A stretch of 64,000 nucleotides of DNA from an uncultured Bacteroides sp. Its GTDB lineage: Bacteria > Bacteroidota > Bacteroidia > Bacteroidales > Bacteroidaceae. Each line of letters begins with the position of its first letter. Position 1 is the first letter of the stretch. The translations under genes were made by a program, and so were the position numbers. Location of the stretch: contig CAMTPH010000003.1 in NCBI GenBank assembly GCA_947074345.1, forward strand, positions 1-64,000. The letters are read 5' to 3'. Shown one piece after another: positions 41,513-52,531 of this stretch. The notes beneath the pieces were generated by a model that was given only the letters and a program-made list of their open reading frames with translations, made no database searches and was not told where the DNA came from.

Positions 41513-42949
41513 TTATACGTTATAAGCTGATTCTCCATGTTCGTAAACATCAAGACCTTCTTCTTCAACACGAGCCGAAACGCGTAAGCCGAATACTTTG
41601 TCAAGTGATTTAAATATGATGAATCCCATAAGTGCTGCCCATAAACCGATGATAATTGCACCAAGTGCTTGAGCTCCTAATAATCCAAATCCACCGCCAT
41701 AGAATAAACCTTCGTCAGTTGCGAACAATCCAACTAAAAGTGTTCCTAGACAACCGCAAACTCCATGAACAGAACTTGCACCTACTGGATCGTCTATCTT
41801 AAGAACTTTATCAATAAAGTCTACTGAGAATATCATTACTATACCACAGATTGCACCTATTGCAACAGCTCCACCACCTGAAACGCAATCGCAACCAGCT
41901 GTAATTCCTACTAGCCCTGCCAAAACGCCGTTCAAAGATAGTGATAAAGATGGTTTACTATATTTAATCCAGCTTAAAAATAATGCTGCAAAACCACCAG
42001 CAGATGCTGCAAGATTGGTAGTCAAGAAGATATGAGAAATAGCAATTTGATCTTCAGCAGATGCTGCTGCTAATTGTGAACCTGGATTGAAACCAAACCA
42101 ACCGAACCAAAGGATAAATACCCCTAAAGCTGCAATTGTTAAGTTGTGTCCTGGTATCGCTTTTGATTTACCGTCTTTGCCATATTTACCAATACGTGGG
42201 CCAAGAACTGCAGCTCCTACAAGAGCAATCCATCCTCCGACAGAGTGAACAATTGTAGATCCGGCGAAATCACGGAATGTTGTTCCGAACCAGTTCATCA
42301 TTAATGATCCTGCTTCGCCATTCATTAACCATCCGCCACCCCAAGTCCAGTGACCTGAAACAGGATATATAATAGCTGTGATAAATATTGTATATATTAA
42401 ATACATTGAGAATTTTGTACGTTCTGCCATTGCACCTGATACAATTGTTGCTGCAGTTGCACAGAATACTGTTTGGAATATCAAGAATCCTTCAGCAGGA
42501 AGTCCATCACTTTCGTAGAAATCTAACTCAAAGAAGTGTGGGGCACCAATGAAATCTCCAAGACCAAACATAAACCCAAATCCTACAAACCAATAGAATA
42601 ATGATCCAAACATGAAGTCACAAAGGTTTTTCATCATGATGTTGGCAGTACTTTTTACTCTTGTGAAACCTGCTTCTACTAAAGCAAATCCAGGTTGCAT
42701 GAAAAATACTAGCATTGCGGCTAATAACATCCATACTGTATTAAGTCCGTTTACTAAATCGCCAATATTTGTTGGTGCTATAGATGCTTCTTCGACAACT
42801 GGCTCTGCTATGAGAGTTGCAGTTTCTACTATAACTGTTGGCTCAACTGTTGCTGAATCTTGAGCAAATATTTCGGTTGTAAAGCACAGTGCGAATACAA
42901 CACTGGCTAACCACAGTTTTGATATACTGTGTTTTTTATATGTATCCAT
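41513..42949 (-). CDS. amtB: Ammonium transporter with N-terminal signal-like extension
   Basis: MQPGFALVEAGFTRVKSTANIMMKNL, DFAGSTIVHSVGGWIALVGA, WFGWFGFNPGS, ASSVHGVCGCLGTLLVGLFA. Confidence 0.95.
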   Translation of the reverse strand: MDTYKKHSISKLWLASVVFALCFTTEIFAQDSATVEPTVIVETATLIAEPVVEEASIAPTNIGDLVNGLNTVWMLLAAMLVFFMQPGFALVEAGFTRVKSTANIMMKNLCDFMFGSLFYWFVGFGFMFGLGDFIGAPHFFELDFYESDGLPAEGFLIFQTVFCATAATIVSGAMAERTKFSMYLIYTIFITAIIYPVSGHWTWGGGWLMNGEAGSLMMNWFGTTFRDFAGSTIVHSVGGWIALVGAAVLGPRIGKYGKDGKSKAIPGHNLTIAALGVFILWFGWFGFNPGSQLAAASAEDQIAISHIFLTTNLAASAGGFAALFLSWIKYSKPSLSLSLNGVLAGLVGITAGCDCVSGGGAVAIGAICGIVMIFSVDFIDKVLKIDDPVGASSVHGVCGCLGTLLVGLFATDEGLFYGGGFGLLGAQALGAIIIGLWAALMGFIIFKSLDKVFGLRVSARVEEEGLDVYEHGESAYNV

Positions 42950-43004
42950 AATGTAGTTCTATATGTGAGTTGTAATACCTATAATAATTCTCTCTAATTA
43001 AAAA

Positions 43005-43361
43005 TTAACGTTCTTGCTCTGCATTATAAAGTGCGATATCGCCTCTTTCTGCAGTTCTAATACGTATTGCATCTTCGAGTGGTATGATGAATATACGTCC
43101 ATCTCCGATCTCTCCAGTCTGAGCTGATTTAATAATAGCCTGAACTGTTTTTTCTGCATTTTTATCGCGTACAACAATAGAAATTAATGTACGTTCGATA
43201 GAACTTGTGTCATAAACAACTCCACGATAGATACGTCCTTGTCTAGCTTTGCCTACTCCTCTTACGTCATAATAAGAGAACCATTCGATATCAGCTTCAA
43301 GAAGTGCATCTTTTACCTCTTCAAATTTTGTTTTCCGAATAATTGCTTCAATCTTTTTCAT
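43005..43361 (-). CDS. glnK: P-II family nitrogen regulator
   Basis: MKKIEAIIRKTKFEEVKDAL; T-loop-like RQGRIYRGVVYDT; TGEIGDGRIFIIPLEDAIRIRTAERGDIAL. Confidence 0.95.
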   Translation of the reverse strand: MKKIEAIIRKTKFEEVKDALLEADIEWFSYYDVRGVGKARQGRIYRGVVYDTSSIERTLISIVVRDKNAEKTVQAIIKSAQTGEIGDGRIFIIPLEDAIRIRTAERGDIALYNAEQER

Positions 43362-43400
43362 ATACCTTAAATATTTAGTGTGTACAGGTTAGTAAAAGAG

Positions 43401-43480
43401 GAGTAAGAATGTTGGATGGCATTGTAGGTTACCTTACAACAAACCGATTACGAAAACTCTAACTACCAGAATTCTTACTC
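43401..43480 (-). other. Structured intergenic element between porin-like gene and glnK
   Basis: Outer 10-bp perfect inverted repeat GAGTAAGAAT (43401-43410) / ATTCTTACTC (43471-43480) enclosing the hairpin TTGTAGG-tta-CCtTACAA (43422-43439). Confidence 0.45.
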
Positions 43481-43503
43481 ACTCCTATATCAAAATTCTC
43501 TCT

Positions 43504-44214
43504 CTAAAAACTTAAACCAAATACCAAATAAGTTTTATCCATTGCAGGTGAAACAATCACTTGTGCAAATACTGGGATAGAAAAACTATCTGTTATTTTA
43601 ATGTCTTTTGCGCCCTTAAGCGAAATGTCTGTAAACCCACTTATCTTTTTGTCTGCATACATATAAGACTTGGTTGAAACTCCAATTGAAGGAGTCAAAA
43701 CTATGTCGCCAGGACAGTTTATATCATATGAAGCAGTAAAATAAGCTGATGTAACTTTTTTGTCTGTTACCGGATTTTTATCTCCCGCAAACATTACAGC
43801 TGCCGATAGGGTAAGGGGAACTTTCTCTCCGAAACAATAACTAATTGCTCCTTCGTAGAAATGGCTATCTTTATAATAACCATAATTAGCATCCTCTCCA
43901 TTCCACCAATAATCAGTCAAACATAGACTCAATCCGCCAATACTATAACCTAATGAGATATCAAACTCTTTTGGTTCAAGAGCTGTGATACTTGTGCTTC
44001 CCCAAGCCGATAGAGATAATCCTTTCCAAGCCAAACCTAGAGTAGGTTGAATTGAAGCTCCTGATCCCTGATCAAATCCCCTCCACACATACTTGTTAAC
44101 GAAATCAGCACCAATGGTGACTTCAAACTTGTCTTGTGCAGACATTGTGCTTGGTACAAGCATTCCCAATAAAGCTACTATTAAAATCAATTTTTTGTTA
44201 ATCGTTGTTTTCAT
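43504..44214 (-). CDS. Outer-membrane porin-like protein (TorF/gcw_chp-like)
   Basis: Signal peptide KLILIVALLGMLVPSTMSAQ; VTIGADFVNKYVWRGFDQGSGASIQPTLGLAWKGLSLSAWGSTS; beta-barrel-like, C-terminal aromatic; next to glnK-amtB. ORF extends to 44283. Confidence 0.7.
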   Translation of the reverse strand: MKTTINKKLILIVALLGMLVPSTMSAQDKFEVTIGADFVNKYVWRGFDQGSGASIQPTLGLAWKGLSLSAWGSTSITALEPKEFDISLGYSIGGLSLCLTDYWWNGEDANYGYYKDSHFYEGAISYCFGEKVPLTLSAAVMFAGDKNPVTDKKVTSAYFTASYDINCPGDIVLTPSIGVSTKSYMYADKKISGFTDISLKGAKDIKITDSFSIPVFAQVIVSPAMDKTYLVFGLSF

Positions 44215-44372
44215 CGTCTTTTCACCTTTTAAGTTAGAAAAATTGTGGATGTACGGTCCAACTTTATATATAGTAGCGCGCAATTACTATCTGCTTTTCG
44301 TGAGATTTAGTCCTTAGACTACGTTTTTTTACTTCTTCGTGTTTGTTTTGTTTGTGTTGTTGTGTTCTAGTA

Positions 44373-45605
44373 TTAAAGCCAGTTTTTGATGCGTCGCATT
44401 GCTTCAATGCAATTTTCACGCTCGCCAAAAGCTGTCAATCTTAAATAACCTTCGCCACTTGGGCCGAATCCTACTCCTGGTGTTCCAACAATATTTGCTT
44501 CATAAAGAAGTTGATCGAAGAATTTCCATGAGCTCATGTTATTTGGAGTTTTAATCCACAAATATGGTGCATTAACACCTCCGTATACTGTTAAACCGCT
44601 GCTTTCTAATGCTTCTTTCATGATGCCTGCATTGGTCATATAATAATCTATATTTTCTTTGATTTGCTTTTTACCCTCAGGAGTGTAAATCGCTTCAGCC
44701 GCACGTTGAGTAATGTAAGATGTACCATTAAACTTAGTGCTTTGTCTGCGGTTCCACAGCTTGTTTAACTCAACTCTTTCGCCAGTGATAGTAGAAGCTG
44801 TCAATTCTTTTGGCACTACAGTATATCCACAACGAACACCTGTAAATCCGGCTGTTTTAGAGAAACTACGGAATTCTATCGCACATTTACGTGCTCCTTT
44901 AATTTCGTAAATTGAGTGTGGTACATCATCTTCTTGGATATATGCTTCGTATGCAGCATCAAACAAAATCAATGTATCGTTTTCTAATGCATAATCAACC
45001 CATTTCTTTAATTCAGCTTTTGTTAAAGTTGTACCGGTAGGGTTGTTTGGATAACATAGATATACAATATCAATGCGTTTGTCAGGAATTTGTGGAATGA
45101 AATTGTTCTCACTTGTACATGGCATATATGTAATATTGCTCCATTTGCCAGATTCAATATCCAATTCGCCAGCTCTGCCACTCATTACATTGCTATCAAT
45201 ATATACTGGATAAATAGGATCTGTAACTCCAACGCTGTTATCATGACGAAGGATATCACCTATATTACCTGTATCGCTTTTAGCGCCATCATTAACAAAT
45301 ACTTCAGAATTACTAAAGTGGATGCCACGTGGAGCATAATCATTTTTAATAATTGCTTCGATTAAGAAGTCATATCCTTGTTCTGGTCCATATCCGCGGA
45401 ATGTCTCTGCTTTCGATAAGTCATTTACTGCTTTGTGCATAGCTTCTAAACAAGCTTCTGGTAATGGACGTGTTACATCACCAATACCTAATCTGATAAT
45501 ATCTTGTTTTGGGTGAGTAACTTTAAATGAATTTACTTTTTTAGCTATGTCCGAGAACAGATAACTTCCCGGCAGTTTAAGAAAATTTTCGTTTACTAAA
45601 GCCAT
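44373..45605 (-). CDS. dapL: LL-diaminopimelate aminotransferase
   Basis: [111 protein letters not shown]. Confidence 0.96.
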   Translation of the reverse strand: MALVNENFLKLPGSYLFSDIAKKVNSFKVTHPKQDIIRLGIGDVTRPLPEACLEAMHKAVNDLSKAETFRGYGPEQGYDFLIEAIIKNDYAPRGIHFSNSEVFVNDGAKSDTGNIGDILRHDNSVGVTDPIYPVYIDSNVMSGRAGELDIESGKWSNITYMPCTSENNFIPQIPDKRIDIVYLCYPNNPTGTTLTKAELKKWVDYALENDTLILFDAAYEAYIQEDDVPHSIYEIKGARKCAIEFRSFSKTAGFTGVRCGYTVVPKELTASTITGERVELNKLWNRRQSTKFNGTSYITQRAAEAIYTPEGKKQIKENIDYYMTNAGIMKEALESSGLTVYGGVNAPYLWIKTPNNMSSWKFFDQLLYEANIVGTPGVGFGPSGEGYLRLTAFGERENCIEAMRRIKNWL

Positions 45606-45637
45606 ATTGTTTTTTGTTTTAAGTTTTTCTATAAATG

Positions 45638-46447
45638 TTATTCTTCTATTTCTATTGTTCCATCAAATACCTTCGTTGCTGGTCCTGTCATATAAATCTT
45701 ATCTGTCTTTTCATCCCATTCGATGATTAAAGAACCTCCATCCATGATGATTTCTGATTTTCTATCTGCCTTACCATTAATAACAGCTGCTACTGCTGTT
45801 GCACAAGCACCGGTTCCGCAAGCTTGAGTAATGCCTGATCCTCTTTCCCAAACTCGCATTCTAATAACATTGTCTTTTATTACTTGAGCGAATTCAACAT
45901 TGATTCTATTTGGGAAACGTGAATGATTTTCTAGTTGAGGTCCGATTTCTGTTAAAGCGATTTGTTCGATATCATCTACGAATGTTACTAAGTGTGGGTT
46001 ACCCATTGAAACCTGAGTGGAGTTTAGGTTATCGAAATCCTGGAAAACAATCTTTTCTATTTCTGATGGTGATCCCATATCTACGGTCACCAATGTTACT
46101 TTTTCGTTTTCTAAAGTCAAGTTCAAAACTTTGATACCCGATAATGTTTCAAGAGTAATAGACTGTTTTGTGGTAAGTCCATATTCATATAGGTATTTCC
46201 CAATACATCTCGATGCATTACCACACATCAAAGCTTCTGATCCATCAGCGTTGAATATTCTCATACTGAAATCTGCTATTTCAGATCTTCCTATTAGTAC
46301 AAGTCCATCGCTTCCAATACCAGTATGGGGTTTACTCCATTCTATTGATTTTTCTTCGGGGTTATTTATTTGAAACTTGAGAGTGTTTATATAAATGTAA
46401 TCATTCCCAGCTCCATGCATTTTAGTGAACTGAATTGTTTTTGTCAT
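45638..46447 (-). CDS. dapF: Diaminopimelate epimerase
   Basis: [79 protein letters not shown]. Confidence 0.96.
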   Translation of the reverse strand: MTKTIQFTKMHGAGNDYIYINTLKFQINNPEEKSIEWSKPHTGIGSDGLVLIGRSEIADFSMRIFNADGSEALMCGNASRCIGKYLYEYGLTTKQSITLETLSGIKVLNLTLENEKVTLVTVDMGSPSEIEKIVFQDFDNLNSTQVSMGNPHLVTFVDDIEQIALTEIGPQLENHSRFPNRINVEFAQVIKDNVIRMRVWERGSGITQACGTGACATAVAAVINGKADRKSEIIMDGGSLIIEWDEKTDKIYMTGPATKVFDGTIEIEE

Positions 46448-46811
46448 TTTGTTGCTAATTTATTGGTTGTTATTTCTTTTTGTATGATTACGATACAAAG
46501 ATATACCTTTTTGTTTAATATTGTATTAAATTAGGTGTCTATTATGTATTAAATTTGAATTAAGTATTAATTGTTCTAAAAAAACGTATATATACTTTTA
46601 AATTGTAATTATAATAATGCTGATAACTTATGAAATGAAAGTTTGACTCATTTAAAGATGTCTATTTAATGAATTAATATTGTTAAATTTGAAATATAAT
46701 ATGCATTATGTTCGATATTTTATGTATTTGATATCAAAATGAAATGTATTTGCAAATAATTAAATCATGATGAATTAATATTGCTCCGTTAGATTATTGA
46801 CTATTTACAAA

Positions 46812-46846
46812 TAAAAAAAGCCCTATAGGTTATATACTATAGGGCT
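46812..46846 (-). terminator. Terminator downstream of the SPT-like gene
   Basis: AGCCCTATAG / CTATAGGGCT 10-bp stem; T tract on the minus strand. Confidence 0.9.
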
Positions 46847-46872
46847 AAATTGCATTTATTTTGATAAAGATA

Positions 46873-48060
46873 TTATTTAATAATATCTAAAGCTTTGAAG
46901 CATTTTACAAGTTTCTCGATTGCAATATCAATCTGTTCTTTCGTGTGAGTCGCCATTAGTGCGAATCGTACTAAAGTGTCTTCAGGTGAACATGCTGGAG
47001 GAATTACTGGGTTAATGAAAACGCCTTCATCAAACAACATTTTTGTTACCAAGAATGTCTTTTCCATATCTCTTACATATAGAGGGATGATTGGAGTAGA
47101 AGTGTGGCCAATCTCAAATCCTAATTCACGGAATCTGCTTAAAGCATAGTTAGTTATTTCCCAAAGATATTCAATTCTTTCTGGTTCAGACTTCATGATT
47201 TGTAAAGCCGCTTTAGCTGCAGCAGTAGCAGCAGGTGTATTACTTGCACTGAAGATATATGAACGTGAATTGTGTCTTAAGAAGTTGATGATAGATTTAT
47301 CACCTGCAATGAAACCACCGATAGCTGCTAATGACTTACTGAATGTACCCATGATTAAATCAACATCGTTTGTTACGCCGAAGTGATTACATGTTCCACG
47401 TCCGTGGTCTCCTAGTACACCTAATCCATGAGCTTCGTCTACCATGATAGATGCATTGTATTTTTTAGCTAATCTAACTATTTCAGGTAAGTTAGCAACA
47501 TCACCTTCCATACTAAACACACCATCAACAATAATTAATTTGATTGATTCTGGTTTACATTTTTGAAGTTCTTTTTCAAGAGACTCCATATCGTTGTGTT
47601 TAAACTTGAGTGTGGTACTGAAAGATAATCTTCTACCTTCGACGATTGATGCATGGTCTAATTCGTCGCAGATAATATAATCTTCACGGCCAGTCACACA
47701 TGATACAACGCCCAAATTTACTTGAAATCCAGTAGAGTATATGATAGCATCTTCTTTGCCTACAAATTCGGCTAGTTCCTTCTCAAACTCAAGGTGTAAG
47801 TCTAGAGTTCCATTGAGGAATCTTGATCCTGCACAACCTGTACCATATTTGCGTGTAGCCTCTACAGAAGCTTCAATAACTTTAGGGTGATTTGTTAATC
47901 CTAGATAAGAGTTAGAGCCAAACATTAAGACTTTTTTGCCGCTCATTATAACCTCTGTGTTTTGTTCACTTTCGATACAACGGAAGTATGGATATACGCC
48001 TTTTGCTTTTACGCGTTGTGGTAGGTCGTATTTAGCTAGCTTTTCTTGTAATAATCCCAT
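46873..48060 (-). CDS. spt: Alpha-oxoamine synthase, probable serine palmitoyltransferase
   Basis: SNSYLGLTNHPKVIEASVEATRKYGTGCAGSRFLNGTLDLHLEFEKELAEF, VDEAHGLGVLGDHGRG, GTFSKSLAAIGGFIAGD; closely resembles the Bacteroides SPT as remembered, though separation from KBL/AONS homologs needs a tree. Confidence 0.8.
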   Translation of the reverse strand: MGLLQEKLAKYDLPQRVKAKGVYPYFRCIESEQNTEVIMSGKKVLMFGSNSYLGLTNHPKVIEASVEATRKYGTGCAGSRFLNGTLDLHLEFEKELAEFVGKEDAIIYSTGFQVNLGVVSCVTGREDYIICDELDHASIVEGRRLSFSTTLKFKHNDMESLEKELQKCKPESIKLIIVDGVFSMEGDVANLPEIVRLAKKYNASIMVDEAHGLGVLGDHGRGTCNHFGVTNDVDLIMGTFSKSLAAIGGFIAGDKSIINFLRHNSRSYIFSASNTPAATAAAKAALQIMKSEPERIEYLWEITNYALSRFRELGFEIGHTSTPIIPLYVRDMEKTFLVTKMLFDEGVFINPVIPPACSPEDTLVRFALMATHTKEQIDIAIEKLVKCFKALDIIK

Positions 48061-48290
48061 GAATTTTAAAATATTATTCCCATTGAATACTCAATTGTAA
48101 TGAGTAGTTTGAATGTGTTATTCTTAATAACTGTTTAAAACAGGTTGCAAAGATAACAAAAAATGTATTTAGCTACTCTTTTTGATAGAAAAAATGTATT
48201 ACACTAGTTATTTGGATAATCGTTGAGTTCTTAGATTAGGAAATTTGTATTACTTTTGTAATTTCCATATTGATATTTTTTAAAATTAGC

Positions 48291-49322
48291 ATGAGCGAAG
48301 AAAAGAAGAGAATAAGGTTTATTGTTAATCCTATTTCGGGCACACAAGCCAAGGAATATATTTTAAATCTATTGGATGAGAAGATAGATTCAGATAAATA
48401 TTTATGGGATGTTGTTTATACCGAACGAGCTGGTCATGCAATTGAGATAGCCACTTTCGCAGCTGAAGAAGGTATTGATATCGTAGTTGCCATTGGTGGT
48501 GATGGAACGATTAATGAAATTGGTCGTTCGTTGGTACATACAAAAACATCTTTAGGTATTATCCCTTGTGGATCAGGAAATGGACTTGCTCGTCATTTGC
48601 ATATACCAATGGATCCGCGTAAGGCTTTAGAGATAATTAATGATGGTTGTCAAGATGTTATTGATTATGGAAGAATCAATGATATGGCCTTCTTCTGTAC
48701 ATGTGGTGTAGGTTTTGACGCATTTGTTAGTCTTAAGTTTGCAAATGCCGGCAAAAGAGGTCTATTGACATATCTAGAAAAAACCCTTCAAGAAAGTTTG
48801 ACTTACGAACCTGAAACCTATGAGATTGAGACCGAAGATGGTGTAAACAAATATAAAGCATTCTTGATAGCTTGTGGCAATGCTTCGCAATATGGTAACA
48901 ATGCTTATATTACTCCTCATGCTACTTTGCATGATGGATTACTAGATGTAACTGTTCTAGAACCATTCACTGTACTTGATGTACCTTCTTTAGCATTTCA
49001 ATTGTTTAATAAAACTATTGATCAGAATAGTAGAATCAAAACATTTCGAACAAAGAAGATGCTTATTCGTCGTTCATCACCGGGTGTTATACATTTTGAT
49101 GGTGACCCTATTGAGGCTGATAAGGATGTTTCTATTCAGATAATGCAGAAAGGTTTAAGGGTAATCGTACCTAGAACCCCATCTATTGATAAAGAAAATA
49201 AGCATGTATTGCAAAAGGCGCAGCAATATATGAATGGAATCAAACTAATGAATGAGGCTATTGTTGATAATATAAATAGCAAGAATCAGAAAATTATCCA
49301 AAAACTAACACGCAAAAATTAA
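48291..49322 (+). CDS. Diacylglycerol/sphingosine kinase-like lipid kinase (YegS/DagK family)
   Basis: RFIVNPISGTQAKEYI, VAIGGDGTINEIGRSLV, LGIIPCGSGNGLARHL, HFDGDPIEADKDVSIQI. Confidence 0.92.
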   Translation: MSEEKKRIRFIVNPISGTQAKEYILNLLDEKIDSDKYLWDVVYTERAGHAIEIATFAAEEGIDIVVAIGGDGTINEIGRSLVHTKTSLGIIPCGSGNGLARHLHIPMDPRKALEIINDGCQDVIDYGRINDMAFFCTCGVGFDAFVSLKFANAGKRGLLTYLEKTLQESLTYEPETYEIETEDGVNKYKAFLIACGNASQYGNNAYITPHATLHDGLLDVTVLEPFTVLDVPSLAFQLFNKTIDQNSRIKTFRTKKMLIRRSSPGVIHFDGDPIEADKDVSIQIMQKGLRVIVPRTPSIDKENKHVLQKAQQYMNGIKLMNEAIVDNINSKNQKIIQKLTRKN

Positions 49323-49387
49323 ATTATTTATTTTTGCAGCCAACTTATTACAAATCTACATTATTATAATATTTAATACATATATAT

Positions 49388-51145
49388 ATGTTTAGAACTC
49401 ATACATGTGGAGAGCTTAGAATCTCTGACGTGAATAAACAAATAACTTTAGCGGGGTGGGTACAACGCACTCGTAAAATGGGTGGAATGACTTTCGTAGA
49501 TCTTCGTGATCGTTACGGAATAACTCAATTAGTTTTCAACGAAGCTGTTAATCAAGAGTTGTGCGAACAAGCTAATAAATTAGGACGTGAGTTTGTTATT
49601 CAAATTACAGGTACCGTAAATGAACGTTATAATAAGAATGAACACATTCCAACCGGTGATATTGAAATCATTGTTTCAGAAATGAAAGTGTTGAATGTTG
49701 CAAATACTCCTCCTTTTACAATCGAAGACAATACAGATGGTGGTGATGATATTCGTATGAAGTATCGTTATTTAGATTTGCGTCGTAACAACGTAAGATC
49801 TAATATGGAGCTTCGTCATAAAATGACTATCGAAGTACGTAAATACTTAGATGAGCTAGGATTCCTCGAAGTAGAGACTCCAATTCTTATTGGTTCTACA
49901 CCAGAAGGTGCACGCGACTTTGTAGTTCCTTCACGTATGAATCTAGGACAATTCTATGCACTTCCTCAATCACCTCAGTTGTTTAAGCAATTATTAATGG
50001 TGTCAGGTTTTGACCGTTATTTCCAAATTGCTAAGTGTTTCCGTGATGAAGACTTACGTGCTGACCGTCAACCAGAGTTTACTCAAATTGACTGTGAGAT
50101 GAGTTTTGTTGACCAAGAAGATGTTATCCAAACATTCGAAGGTATGGCTAAACACTTGTTCAAATCAATTCGTGGTATCGAGATTACTGAAACATTCCAA
50201 CGTATTCCTTGGGCTGATGCTATGAAGTATTATGGTAGTGATAAGCCAGACTTACGTTTTGATATGAAATTCGTAGAGTTGATGGATATCATGAAAGGTC
50301 ACGGTTTCCCTGTGTTTGATAGTGCAGAATATATTGGTGGTATTTGTGCTGAAGGTGCAGCATCATATACACGCAAGCAATTGGATGCATTGACAGACTT
50401 CGTGAAACGTCCTCAAATTGGTGCTAAAGGAATGGTTTATGCGCGTGTTGAAGCTGATGGTACAGTAAAATCAAGCGTAGATAAATTCTATACTCAAGAG
50501 GTACTTCAACAAATGAAAGAAGCTTTCAATGCTAAACCAGGCGATTTGATTTTGATTCTTTCGGGTGATGATGCAATGAAAACTCGCAAACAACTTTGTG
50601 AACTACGTCTTGAAGTAGGTTCTCAATTGGGATTGCGTGATAAAGATACATTCGTTTGCTTGTGGGTTGTTGATTTCCCATTGTTTGAGTGGGACGAAGA
50701 AACAGGACGTTACATGGCAATGCACCATCCATTTACATCTCCAAAACCAGAAGATATTCATTTGTTGGATTCAGATCCAGGTGCTGTACGTGCTAATGCA
50801 TACGATATGGTAATCAATGGTGTTGAAGTTGGTGGTGGTTCTATCCGTATCTACGATAGCGAATTGCAAAACAAGATGTTCCAATTATTAGGATTTACTC
50901 CAGAGCGTGCACAAGAACAATTTGGTTTCTTGATGGATGCATTCAAATTTGGTGCACCTCCTCATGGCGGATTGGCATACGGATTAGATCGTTGGGTGTC
51001 ATTGTTTGCAGGTCTTGACTCGATTCGTGATTGCATTGCATTCCCTAAAAACAACTCTGGCCGTGATGTAATGACTGATGCACCTGCTCCATTGGATCCA
51101 TCTCAATTAGAAGAGTTGAATTTAATAGTAGACATAAAAGAATAA
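49388..51145 (+). CDS. aspS: Aspartyl-tRNA synthetase
   Basis: 585 aa; [67 protein letters not shown]. Confidence 0.97.
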   Translation: MFRTHTCGELRISDVNKQITLAGWVQRTRKMGGMTFVDLRDRYGITQLVFNEAVNQELCEQANKLGREFVIQITGTVNERYNKNEHIPTGDIEIIVSEMKVLNVANTPPFTIEDNTDGGDDIRMKYRYLDLRRNNVRSNMELRHKMTIEVRKYLDELGFLEVETPILIGSTPEGARDFVVPSRMNLGQFYALPQSPQLFKQLLMVSGFDRYFQIAKCFRDEDLRADRQPEFTQIDCEMSFVDQEDVIQTFEGMAKHLFKSIRGIEITETFQRIPWADAMKYYGSDKPDLRFDMKFVELMDIMKGHGFPVFDSAEYIGGICAEGAASYTRKQLDALTDFVKRPQIGAKGMVYARVEADGTVKSSVDKFYTQEVLQQMKEAFNAKPGDLILILSGDDAMKTRKQLCELRLEVGSQLGLRDKDTFVCLWVVDFPLFEWDEETGRYMAMHHPFTSPKPEDIHLLDSDPGAVRANAYDMVINGVEVGGGSIRIYDSELQNKMFQLLGFTPERAQEQFGFLMDAFKFGAPPHGGLAYGLDRWVSLFAGLDSIRDCIAFPKNNSGRDVMTDAPAPLDPSQLEELNLIVDIKE

Positions 51146-51541
51146 GTGAAAACATCAACACGTATTTTTCGTTTTGCCATTATTGGCACGATTAACGCCA
51201 TAATCATAGCTTTTGTAATATGGTTTATGATGAAAGTATTATCGTGTCACTACATTATAACTAATATTGTAGCCTATGTTTTGGCACAAACGAATAATTT
51301 TTTCTGGTGTAAATATTGGGTTTTCAAAAACGATGGAGGACCAAAACATACTCTTTGGGAACAGTTAGTCTTATTTGCTATTGCTTTCGGCATTGCTTAT
51401 GGCGCTCAATTCTTATTCCTTATTTTAATGGTTGAGGTAGGGCATGTAGATAAGATAGTTGCTCAGTTTCTTGGTATGTTTATATATGGTGCCATCAACT
51501 TTATTGCCAATAAACGATTTACATTCAAAGAAAAGAAATAA
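51146..51541 (+). CDS. GtrA family membrane protein
   Basis: FRFAIIGTINAIIIAFVIWFMM, NFFWCKYWVFK, NFIANKRFTFK; GTG start immediately after the aspS stop. Confidence 0.85.
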   Translation: MKTSTRIFRFAIIGTINAIIIAFVIWFMMKVLSCHYIITNIVAYVLAQTNNFFWCKYWVFKNDGGPKHTLWEQLVLFAIAFGIAYGAQFLFLILMVEVGHVDKIVAQFLGMFIYGAINFIANKRFTFKEKK

Positions 51542-51564
51542 TACAAGAACAGTATACAAAAAGA

Positions 51565-51600
51565 AAATCCGGTTAAACATTTTATTGTTTAACCGGATTT
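51565..51600. terminator. Bidirectional terminator between gtrA-like and aguB-like genes
   Basis: AAATCCGGTTAAACA-ttttat-TGTTTAACCGGATTT, perfect 15-bp stem between convergent genes. Confidence 0.92.
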
Positions 51601-51622
51601 CTTTTTATCGGTAGATTTCTTT

Positions 51623-52525
51623 TTAATCTATAAAGCGTTTAGTGATGCCGCTGTATTCATCAATTCTTCTATCACGCAAGAAAGGCCACCATCTACGCAC
51701 GTTTTCAGAGCGTTTCATGTCAATATCGACAATCAAGTTTTCCTCTTTATCGTTAGATGCTTGAGTTAAGAACTCACCTTGTGGGCCTGCAACGAAACTA
51801 TTACCCCAAAACTGAATACCATTAGTCTGACCCGAAGGATCACTTTCGTGTCCTACGCGATTAACAGAAATAACAGGCAAGCCATTGGCAACTGCATGAC
51901 CTCTTTGAGAGATGATCCATGCATTTAGCTGACGATTCTTTTCATCCTCAGTATCCGAACTTTCCCATCCGATAGCTGTAGGATAAATCAATAACTCAGC
52001 ACCTTTTAGAGCCATAAGTCTAGCAGCTTCCGGATACCATTGGTCCCAACATACTAGAACTCCCAACTTGCCTATAGATGTTTGAATAGGTTCAAAGCCG
52101 ATGTCACCCGGAGTAAAATAGAACTTTTCGTAATAAGCAGGATCATCAGGAATATGCATCTTGCGATATTTCCCTGCAATACTACCATCTTTATCAAACA
52201 CAACAGCAGTGTTGTGATATAAACCAGGAGCACGTTTCTCGAAAAGTGAAGTCACAAGAACAATACCCAAGTTCTTAGCAATTTCGCTATAGAAACCAGT
52301 TGATGGGCCAGGAATTGGTTCTGCTAAATCAAATAAATTAGTATCTTCTGTTTGGCAGAAATAAAGAGAATTGTGGAGCTCTTGCAATACCACAAGTTCG
52401 GCACCATCTTTAGCGCAATTTTCAATATTCTTAGCCAGCTTCATTAAGTTTGCTTTTAAATCAGCAGTATTGGCTTGTTGTATAAGTCCTACTTTAATAC
52501 TTCTCATATATTTATTAGTAATCAA
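51623..52525 (-). CDS. aguB: N-carbamoylputrescine amidase (carbon-nitrogen hydrolase)
   Basis: LVVLQELHNSLYFCQ, YRKMHIPDDPAYYEKFYFTPGD, LGVLVCWDQWYPEAARLMALKGAELLIYPTAIG; adjacent to agmatine deiminase. Confidence 0.94.
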   Translation of the reverse strand: MITNKYMRSIKVGLIQQANTADLKANLMKLAKNIENCAKDGAELVVLQELHNSLYFCQTEDTNLFDLAEPIPGPSTGFYSEIAKNLGIVLVTSLFEKRAPGLYHNTAVVFDKDGSIAGKYRKMHIPDDPAYYEKFYFTPGDIGFEPIQTSIGKLGVLVCWDQWYPEAARLMALKGAELLIYPTAIGWESSDTEDEKNRQLNAWIISQRGHAVANGLPVISVNRVGHESDPSGQTNGIQFWGNSFVAGPQGEFLTQASNDKEENLIVDIDMKRSENVRRWWPFLRDRRIDEYSGITKRFID

Positions 52526-52531
52526 AATCTA

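Noticed and set aside
46017-46373. 118-aa plus-strand ORF
   Set aside because: Antisense shadow of dapF.
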